A stretch of 64,000 nt of DNA from JAAYVZ01 sp035384965. Lineage in GTDB: Bacteria > Acidobacteriota > Thermoanaerobaculia > Thermoanaerobaculales > Thermoanaerobaculaceae. Below the pieces are notes generated by a model that was not told the origin of the DNA, searched no databases, and worked only from the letters and a program-made list of their open reading frames with translations. The stretch lies in assembly GCA_035384965.1 (NCBI GenBank), contig DAOOJE010000010.1:42981-106980 (forward strand). Direction: 5' to 3'. The number at the start of each line of letters is the position of its first letter. Within the stretch, counting starts at the first letter, position 1. A program made the translations under genes and the position numbers. Positions 58,487 through 64,000 of the stretch are shown piece after piece.

Positions 58487-59436
58487 GGCAGCTCCTCCAG
58501 GTCCACGTTACCACCTGAAAGAATGATTCCGACACGCTGCCCGGCCAGCGCCAGGCTGCCCTCGAGCAACGCCGCGAGCGGCACCGCCGAGGACGGCTCG
58601 ATGACGATCTTCATGCGCTCCCACACCAGGCGCATCGCCGCCACGATCGCCTCCTCGGAGACCGTGACGATCCCCCGCACGTGCTGCTGGATGATCGCGA
58701 ACGTGCGCGACCCGAGGGAGGTGCGCAAGCCGTCGGCGATCGTGCGGGGGTCCAGGCTCGGCACGATGCGGCCTTCGCGCAGGGAACGATACGCATCGTC
58801 CGCGGCAGCGGGCTCGACGCCCCAGACCGTGGCTGAGGGGCAGCATCCCTGGACCGCCAGCGCCGTGCCCGAGAGCAGTCCCCCCCCACCCACCGGTGCC
58901 AGGACAGCGCTGAGGCCGTGGACCTGCTCGCAGAACTCGAGCGCCGCCGTGCCCTGGCCGGCGATGACGCGCGGGTCGTTGTACGGGTGCACGAACGCGG
59001 CGCCGGTCGAAGCCACCACCTCGGCAAGCTTCGTTTCGCGGGCCGCGAGCGTCGGCTCGCACTCTACCACGTGGGCGCCGTAGCCGGCCACGGCCGCCTT
59101 CTTCACCGCCTTCGAGGTGCGCGGCATGACGACATACGCCGGGATTCCGCGGCGAGCCGCCGCCCAGGCGAGGGCGGCCCCGTGGTTGCCGGAAGAGTGG
59201 GTTGCCACGCCGTGCACGGCCTCCTCGGCCGCCAGCGAGAGCACCGCGTTGGCGGCGCCGCGTGCCTTGAAAGCCCCCACCTTCTGGAAGTTTTCGCACT
59301 TGAAGTGCAGGCGCGCCCGCACCAGCTCGTCGAGCGTGCGGCAGGTCAGGACCGGCGTCCGGTGGACGGTGCCGGCGATGCGCGCGGCGGCGGCGACGAC
59401 GTCGTCGAAGGCCGGCAGGCCGGCAGACCCGGTCAC
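58468..59436 (-). CDS. Threonine dehydratase-like PLP enzyme
   Basis: A 322-residue fold type II PLP enzyme. The PLP lysine is in QKVGAFKARGAANAVL; the substrate-binding SSGNHGAALAWAA and the phosphate-binding glycine loop VGGGGLLSG are present, as is the end VGIILSGGNVD. Without a C-terminal ACT domain, it is the catabolic threonine dehydratase or serine racemase type, not the isoleucine-regulated biosynthetic type. The GTG start overlaps the phosphatase stop by 4 bases. Confidence 0.9.
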   Translation of the reverse strand: MTGSAGLPAFDDVVAAAARIAGTVHRTPVLTCRTLDELVRARLHFKCENFQKVGAFKARGAANAVLSLAAEEAVHGVATHSSGNHGAALAWAAARRGIPAYVVMPRTSKAVKKAAVAGYGAHVVECEPTLAARETKLAEVVASTGAAFVHPYNDPRVIAGQGTAALEFCEQVHGLSAVLAPVGGGGLLSGTALAVQGCCPSATVWGVEPAAADDAYRSLREGRIVPSLDPRTIADGLRTSLGSRTFAIIQQHVRGIVTVSEEAIVAAMRLVWERMKIVIEPSSAVPLAALLEGSLALAGQRVGIILSGGNVDLEELPWLGGR

Positions 59437-60587
59437 GCGTACGCCTCCACTCCAGGTCCAGGTGAGTCGGCCACCCGTTGCACGACCACGAGCGAGAGGT
59501 CGTCGCGCAGGGGCTCGGTGCCCGCGTGCGTGTCGAGCGAGGCGAGCAGACGCGCCACCACCGACTGCGGATCCCCGCCCGGGCGCAAGCAGTACTCCAA
59601 CCGCTCGAACCCGAGCGGCTCACCTCGGGGGTTGGCGGCCTCTGGGAGTCCGTCGCTGTAGAGCGCGAGGGTGTCCCCGGGCTCGAGCGCTGTGGTGCAG
59701 ACCGCGACCGAGCGCTCGAGGCGCAAACCGAGCGGGAGGCCGCCCTGTCCGAGCTCCTCTACGCTGCCGGAGGAGCGCCGCAGGAGCGGGAACGGGTGGC
59801 CGGCGCAGGCGTAGGTCAGCGCGCCAGTCGGCGGGTCGAGGATTCCCACGAACAGACTCATGAACGCCCTGCGGTCGCCGGTGCGGCACAGCACGCGGTT
59901 GACCATGCCGAAGACCCTGTCGAGCGCCGGGTCGAGCTCGAGCGCCAGCTTGAGGACCGCCGATGTGATCGCCATGAGCAGGCCCGAGGCCATGCCGTAG
60001 CCGGAGGCGTCGCCGATCACCAGCGCGAGCCTGCCGTCGGCGAGCGGGATGTAGTCGTGGTAGTCCCCGCCCACCTCGTTGGCGGTGCGGGACGCGTGCG
60101 CGAACCGGTAGCCAGCGAGCTCCGGGACGGCCCGCGGCAGCAGCTCGCGCTGCAGCTCGCGGGCGACCTCGAGCTCGTCGCGTACCAGCAGGCGGTCGGC
60201 GAGCTCGAGCGCCAGGAGAAAGACCATGAGCGCGAACGCCACGACGAGGTAGAGCGACGGGAAGCGGATGACGACCTCGCCGACCGACAGCTCCGCCTGC
60301 CGGGCGGCCAGGCCGAAGACGAACGTCACGAGCGCCACACCGAACAGCAGCCGCCGCGGCGGGGAGAGCTTGGCTGAGAGCCCGACCAAGAGGAGCTTGA
60401 GCCGCAACCATCCGCGGCCGAGCGACGTCCGGGCCGCGGTCGACTTCGTCTCGTCGCGGGTGAGCACGTGCCAGACGCGCGCCGCATCGCGGTCGAACAG
60501 CCGCTGCACGTCCGCCGGGTGGAGGTCGCCGGTGTAGTGGTGCCAGAGCCGGTGCAGGCTGGAGTCACGGCGTCGTTGCGTGGGCAT
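59433..60587 (-). CDS. Membrane-anchored SpoIIE-type phosphatase
   Basis: A 384-residue phosphatase with two predicted membrane helices (about residues 75-95 and 108-128), a coiled linker (LEVARELQRELLPR) and a PP2C/SpoIIE domain (145-370). Metal-ligand motifs: GGDYHDYI, GDASGYGMASGLLM, YACAGHPFPLL, YSDGLPEAAN and RDDLSLVVVQR. The N-terminal 65 residues are cytoplasmic and basic. It is the third such phosphatase in the window and the first gene of a unit with the dehydratase and VWFA protein. Confidence 0.87.
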   Translation of the reverse strand: MPTQRRRDSSLHRLWHHYTGDLHPADVQRLFDRDAARVWHVLTRDETKSTAARTSLGRGWLRLKLLLVGLSAKLSPPRRLLFGVALVTFVFGLAARQAELSVGEVVIRFPSLYLVVAFALMVFLLALELADRLLVRDELEVARELQRELLPRAVPELAGYRFAHASRTANEVGGDYHDYIPLADGRLALVIGDASGYGMASGLLMAITSAVLKLALELDPALDRVFGMVNRVLCRTGDRRAFMSLFVGILDPPTGALTYACAGHPFPLLRRSSGSVEELGQGGLPLGLRLERSVAVCTTALEPGDTLALYSDGLPEAANPRGEPLGFERLEYCLRPGGDPQSVVARLLASLDTHAGTEPLRDDLSLVVVQRVADSPGPGVEAYA

Positions 60588-60802
60588 GGTCCGCGAGCAG
60601 GCGCTCCCCGGCGATGATACGCGCTCACCGTTCCGGTGTTGCGCGCGCCCGGCTCGCGGCCACCGTGGACCCGGCAGGTGCCACACCAACGTCCACGTCC
60701 ACGACCACGTCGTTCTCGACTCTTGGCTCTCGACTGGGTGGGCGGCGGGGAGAAAAAGCCCCGGTCCGAAGACCGGGGCTCGAAGATGCAACGAGAGTGG
60801 GC
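60588..60802 (-). other. Intergenic region between phosphatase and receptor
   Basis: A 215-base gap holding the receptor terminator (60751-60780) and a TATCAT -10-like hexamer on the minus strand (60619-60614) for the phosphatase, which would give a leader of about 20 bases. I see nothing else in it. Confidence 0.5.
60751..60780 (-). terminator. Strong UUCG-loop terminator of the TonB-dependent receptor
   Basis: On the minus strand AGCCCCGGTC-TTCG-GACCGGGGCT followed by TTTTCTCC: a perfect 10-bp stem closed by a stable UUCG tetraloop and a T-run. It ends transcription of the receptor gene 22 bases after its stop. Confidence 0.93.
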
Positions 60803-63784
60803 CTAAAAGCGAACGCCCAGCGACACCGTGAAGGTGCGCGGGGTCTGGTAGGAACCGGTCGCCGTCGGTTTGCCGAAGTCCGGCCCCTTCATCCAGTTGC
60901 CGGAGCCCTGACAGACCCACACGTTGTTGGCGTTGTAACCGCCCTTGCACTCCACCGGCTTGTCGGTGAACGGGTTGAAGCGGGTGAGGCCGCGTCCGGA
61001 GTCGTTGCCGGTGTACACGGTCTGGTTGACGATCTCGACGCCGTCCTCGTTGAAGATGTTGGTCACGGCAGGCTGCACGAAGAACTGCAGGTCGGTGCCG
61101 AACGCGGGGATCTTGAACGCATAGTTGATCGCGATGTCGGTGCGGGTGATGTTGTCGGTGGTCCACTTGTCGCGCGCGGTGAACCAGTAGGTCGTGGTGG
61201 TGGGCGGGGTGAGGTAGCCCGGATTGGTCACGTAGTGCTGGTTCTGCGCGTTGCGCAGCGCGATCGTGCCCACGGCGCCGTAGGGGGTGCCGGAGAAGAA
61301 GCTCTGCATGAGCGAGACCGAGAGGGTGTTGTGCTTGGTGTTGAAGGCGTCCCACACCAGCCACAGCCGTGCCTTGTGGCGCTGGTCCTGGTCGAGGCGG
61401 CCCTTCGGGGACCACCACTTGATGTCCTTGTACTCCGGGTACTCGCGGATCGAGGAAGTGAGGGGGCCGGACGCCGCGTTCTCGCCCACGAAGTTGCCGT
61501 ACAGCCGCGACAGGGTGTAGTTGCCGCCGAGGGAGAACGCCTTCGACAGCCGGTAGGAGAACGAGCTCTGCAGGGCGTCGTAGGTGCGCTCGAGGAGCTT
61601 GTTCTCGTTGCCGTACAGGCGGAGGTTGAAGGTGCCGTTGGGAGTGGTGACGGTGCCGGTCGTGAGGTCGAGGCGCGTCACGTAGAAGTCGGAGAAGTCG
61701 CGGTGCACCAGGTCGATGCGGATCATGCCGTTGGCGCCGAAGCGCTTGGTCAGACCGAGGGTCGCCTCGTCGGCCGAGGGCGACTTCAGGGTCTTGTCGA
61801 TCTTGGAGTTGCCGCCCGGGATGTCGGGCGAAAAAGCCCACTGGCTGGTGTTGTTGATGCCGCCGATCGAGTCGAACCACGCCCAGAACTGGTTGAGAGC
61901 CGTGGCGGTGTCGACGCAGTTGGTGCCGTTTGTCTGGCAGTTTTCGTTGATGCCGGGGCCGTTGTAGTACCAGCCCCAGGTCGCCGGGTTGCCGGCCGCG
62001 GACGTGGAGTCGCCCACCGAGTTGGCGAGCGCGGTGGCGTACTTGGCGTAGCCGGCGTTGATGAGCCAGTCACCGTCGCCCTTCGGGTCCCAGGTGATGC
62101 CCAGACGCGGGGAGAACTTGGCATCGTCGGCGACCGTCTTGCCCTCGCCGTCCTGGCCGTCGTTCTTGTCGTAGCGGACCCCGATGTTGAAGCTGAAGTT
62201 GTTCGAAAGCCGCCACTTGTCGTTGATGAAGGCGGACTTGGTCTTGAACGAGGTGCCCTCGTTGGCCTTGAGGATGGGCTGGTAGTAGAAGTAGGTGTTG
62301 GTGCCGGGCGAGAAGACCGGGTAGATCTCCTTGGTGGTGGAGTTGATGATCGTCTTCACCACGTAGATTCGGTAGTCGGAGCCCGACTGGTGGTTCATCT
62401 GCTTGCGGATGTCGTCGAACTGGTCGAAGCCGGCCACGATGTCGTGGGTGCCGAGGCCCGGGGTGGACAGGAAGTAGGAGGCCTTGAGGATGTAGTTCTC
62501 GTTGTTGCGCTCCTCGTCCTCGCACACGCCGCAGAACGTCGGGCTCCAGAAGCGGGCCGAACCGCGCGAGCGGTCGAGCATGAGGGTGCCCTTGATCCGG
62601 TCGGTGTACCGCGAACCCGAGCCGACGAACGCGAACTCCTTCTTGGAGTACTGGCCCTCGACGAAGAAGTTGTCGGTGAGCACGCCGGTGTAGTTGCCGG
62701 TCAAAAGCGTCGAGGGCAGCTCGCGGTCATACAGCGAGGCGTAGTCCATGATGGTGCCGAACCTGTTGTTGCCCTGCTCGCGGTTGTAGTCGATGTAGGA
62801 GCCGATGACGCGGTGGTTGGGGGTGAACGCCACCGTCAGCTTGCCCTCGTACCGGGTGTCCTTATCGGTCACCGGGTATGGGAGGTTGGTGTAGGTCGTC
62901 TGGCTTGTGGTCTCGGTCTCGCGCAGGCGGCCGGCGGCGAAGAACCACAGCCGGTCCTTCAGGATGAAACCGCCCAGCGTGGCCTGGTGGGTCTCGTTGG
63001 TCTTGTTGGTGCGAGACACCGTCTTGGGAGTGGGCTCCTGCCAGGTCTGGTTGTCCAGGCCCAGGCGGTACGACCCCGAGAACTGGTTCCCGCCCGACTT
63101 GGTGAGCATGTTGACCACACCGCCCGAGAAGCGCCCGTACTCGGCCGACACCGACGCCGTGGCGGTGGTGGTCTCCTCGACCGCGTCCTCGATGTAGAGC
63201 GCCGTCGGCGTGTTGCGGATGTTGTCCATGATCGCCACGCCGTTGACGAGGAAGAGGTTCTCGTACGACATGGCGCCCGAAATCGTGATGTTGCCGGAGG
63301 GGCCGGTCGAGGTGGTGCCGGCGGCCAGCACGGCGTACGAGGTGATGCCGCTCCCGGCGGGGAGCTTGTTGATGAGATCATACGTGATGGTGGCGGCGAC
63401 CTGGGAGCTCTGCGAGATCGTCTCGTACGAGCCGGTGACCGTCACCTCCTCGGCGACCTGGGCGAGCGGCATCTCGGCGTTGACCGTGGCGGTCTGCGCG
63501 GCCGAGATCTTCTTGGTGGTCTCCAGGGTGGAGAACCCCTGCAGTTCGAACTTGATCGTGTAGTCGCCCGGGGGCAGGAAGCGGAAGATGTAGTCGCCGT
63601 TGATGGAGGTCACCGCGGTGCGCGTGCCCTGCAGGGCAGGCGACGACACGGTCACGGTGACGCCTGGCAGCACCTCACCCTTGTCGTCGCTGACACGACC
63701 GGTGAGGGTGCCGGTGGGGTTTTGCGCCAGGGCCGGCATCGCCAAGGCCACGACGCACAACATGATGAAGAAACGCTTGCTCAT
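60803..63784 (-). CDS. TonB-dependent receptor with carboxypeptidase-regulatory domain (Oar-like)
   Basis: A 993-residue outer-membrane receptor. Signal peptide 1-20 (ending AMPALA). Residues 24-105 form the carboxypeptidase-D-regulatory-like domain (GTLTGRVSDDKGEVLPGVTVTV); a plug follows (about 120-230, with LFLVNGVAIMDNIR and GRFSGGVVNMLTKSGGN), then a large beta-barrel ending in FTVSLGVRF with the terminal Phe needed for barrel insertion. This arrangement is the Oar/Acidobacterial type of receptor that imports large substrates or serves secretion. AAGGAGGAG precedes the ATG, and a sigma-54 promoter lies about 140 bases upstream. No ligand can be read from the sequence. Confidence 0.92.
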   Translation of the reverse strand: MSKRFFIMLCVVALAMPALAQNPTGTLTGRVSDDKGEVLPGVTVTVSSPALQGTRTAVTSINGDYIFRFLPPGDYTIKFELQGFSTLETTKKISAAQTATVNAEMPLAQVAEEVTVTGSYETISQSSQVAATITYDLINKLPAGSGITSYAVLAAGTTSTGPSGNITISGAMSYENLFLVNGVAIMDNIRNTPTALYIEDAVEETTTATASVSAEYGRFSGGVVNMLTKSGGNQFSGSYRLGLDNQTWQEPTPKTVSRTNKTNETHQATLGGFILKDRLWFFAAGRLRETETTSQTTYTNLPYPVTDKDTRYEGKLTVAFTPNHRVIGSYIDYNREQGNNRFGTIMDYASLYDRELPSTLLTGNYTGVLTDNFFVEGQYSKKEFAFVGSGSRYTDRIKGTLMLDRSRGSARFWSPTFCGVCEDEERNNENYILKASYFLSTPGLGTHDIVAGFDQFDDIRKQMNHQSGSDYRIYVVKTIINSTTKEIYPVFSPGTNTYFYYQPILKANEGTSFKTKSAFINDKWRLSNNFSFNIGVRYDKNDGQDGEGKTVADDAKFSPRLGITWDPKGDGDWLINAGYAKYATALANSVGDSTSAAGNPATWGWYYNGPGINENCQTNGTNCVDTATALNQFWAWFDSIGGINNTSQWAFSPDIPGGNSKIDKTLKSPSADEATLGLTKRFGANGMIRIDLVHRDFSDFYVTRLDLTTGTVTTPNGTFNLRLYGNENKLLERTYDALQSSFSYRLSKAFSLGGNYTLSRLYGNFVGENAASGPLTSSIREYPEYKDIKWWSPKGRLDQDQRHKARLWLVWDAFNTKHNTLSVSLMQSFFSGTPYGAVGTIALRNAQNQHYVTNPGYLTPPTTTTYWFTARDKWTTDNITRTDIAINYAFKIPAFGTDLQFFVQPAVTNIFNEDGVEIVNQTVYTGNDSGRGLTRFNPFTDKPVECKGGYNANNVWVCQGSGNWMKGPDFGKPTATGSYQTPRTFTVSLGVRF

Positions 63785-64000
63785 TCACTCTCCTCCTTCT
63801 TGAGTCGATCCCGAAATTGTGATGCGAGATGTTCGGCGTGAGGGATTTCGACGATCCTGCCGGGGCTGGCCCTCCCTTCGCGCGTGCAGCTCGAGAAACA
63901 CTCTCACATCTTGGCACGGACTGCAAGAGTTTTGCCACTCTCATGCGCAGGTTCCCGTCAAAGTCGCGGGGGTCTGGGGAGTGGGAGGGTTCGGGCATGT
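63785..64000 (-). other. Upstream region of the receptor gene
   Basis: A 216-base region to the right edge, with the sigma-54 promoter at 63922-63937 and a leader of about 127 bases ending in AAGGAGGAG. Upstream of the promoter the sequence to 64000 may hold activator sites. The edge cuts any further control region. Confidence 0.5.
63922..63937 (-). promoter_or_regulatory. Sigma-54 (RpoN) promoter of the TonB-dependent receptor
   Basis: On the minus strand TGGCAAAACTCTTGCA, with the -24 GG (63936-63935) and the -12 GC (63924-63923) separated by exactly 10 bases, as in the consensus TGGCACG-N4-TTGCA. It matches at all key positions. Predicted +1 is near 63912. An enhancer-binding protein must act on it. 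Confidence 0.75.

Noticed and set aside
60614..63841. A 1075-codon open frame on the plus strand across the TonB-dependent receptor
   Set aside because: It is antisense to a receptor with clear signal peptide, domains, Shine-Dalgarno and terminator; high-GC genes leave long open frames on the opposite strand. Its sequence is low-complexity V/G/E/R without any domain.
63911..63926. Plus-strand sigma-54 site TTGGCACGGACTGCA
   Set aside because: GG and GC are 8 bases apart instead of 10; the true match is on the minus strand at 63922-63937.

Overview
The window is GC-rich, densely coding bacterial chromosome with very high GC at third codon positions. Two gene families point to Acidobacteriota: a VWFA-related Acidobacterial-type secreted protein (57389-58486) and a large Oar-like TonB-dependent receptor with an N-terminal carboxypeptidase-regulatory domain (60803-63784). 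The gene mix (DUF438-hemerythrin and DUF1858 proteins, transcarboxylase, microcompartment, TonB/ExbBD, tripartite MacAB-like exporter, no lipid A genes seen here) fits a diderm, possibly Thermoanaerobaculia-like, lineage; that last step is inference. I found no rRNA, tRNA, CRISPR, insertion sequence, phage or conjugation genes, so this is ordinary chromosome with several specialised operons.

Layout. 1-3155: end of a YfhO-type membrane protein, a PIG-L deacetylase, a PEGA protein, a terminator and a CDF metal exporter. 3177-7565 (minus): ATPase, two permeases and adaptor of a MacAB-like exporter. 7674-9507 (minus): DUF438-hemerythrin-PAS and DUF1858-DUF2249-like proteins behind an FNR/DNR-type operator. 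9544-10029: TrmL. 10245-14116: 12S, cupin, 5S and 1.3S genes that together look like methylmalonyl-CoA:pyruvate transcarboxylase. 14127-15700 (minus): HolB and Tmk. 15771-22516: a signalling block with two SpoIIE-type phosphatases, a bacterial enhancer-binding protein with an altered GAFTGA loop, an RsbW-like kinase and a STAS antagonist. 22743-25488: FadL-type porin and SGNH esterase. 25552-33660: threonine aldolase, M16 protease, RecN, YrdC, gamma carbonic anhydrase and HisS.

33715-39316 (mostly minus): a compact bacterial microcompartment locus with one BMC-H, two BMC-T and three BMC-P shell genes, a CoA-acylating aldehyde dehydrogenase and a single-chain RpiB-DeoC fusion. This is the most unusual system here and looks like a sugar-phosphate-utilising compartment that cleaves deoxyribose 5-phosphate and oxidises the acetaldehyde to acetyl-CoA. 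39800-43003: lipoprotein-TonB-ExbB-ExbD-ExbD operon. 43099-55408 (minus): MalQ, a methyltransferase, aminotransferase, cystathionine-gamma-synthase family enzyme, EamA exporter, GGDEF-EAL protein, ABC-2 exporter and a GT39 glycosyltransferase. 55496-57349: S-adenosylhomocysteinase and an FKBP isomerase. 57389-63784 (minus): VWFA protein, threonine dehydratase, a third SpoIIE phosphatase and the TonB-dependent receptor, the last with a well-formed sigma-54 promoter.

A regulatory pattern runs through the window: about nine genes without a clear Shine-Dalgarno sequence have a TATCAT/TACCAT/TATGAT-type -10 hexamer 6-9 bases before the start codon, which predicts leaderless mRNAs. Calls of function are from recognisable motifs; no database search was possible.
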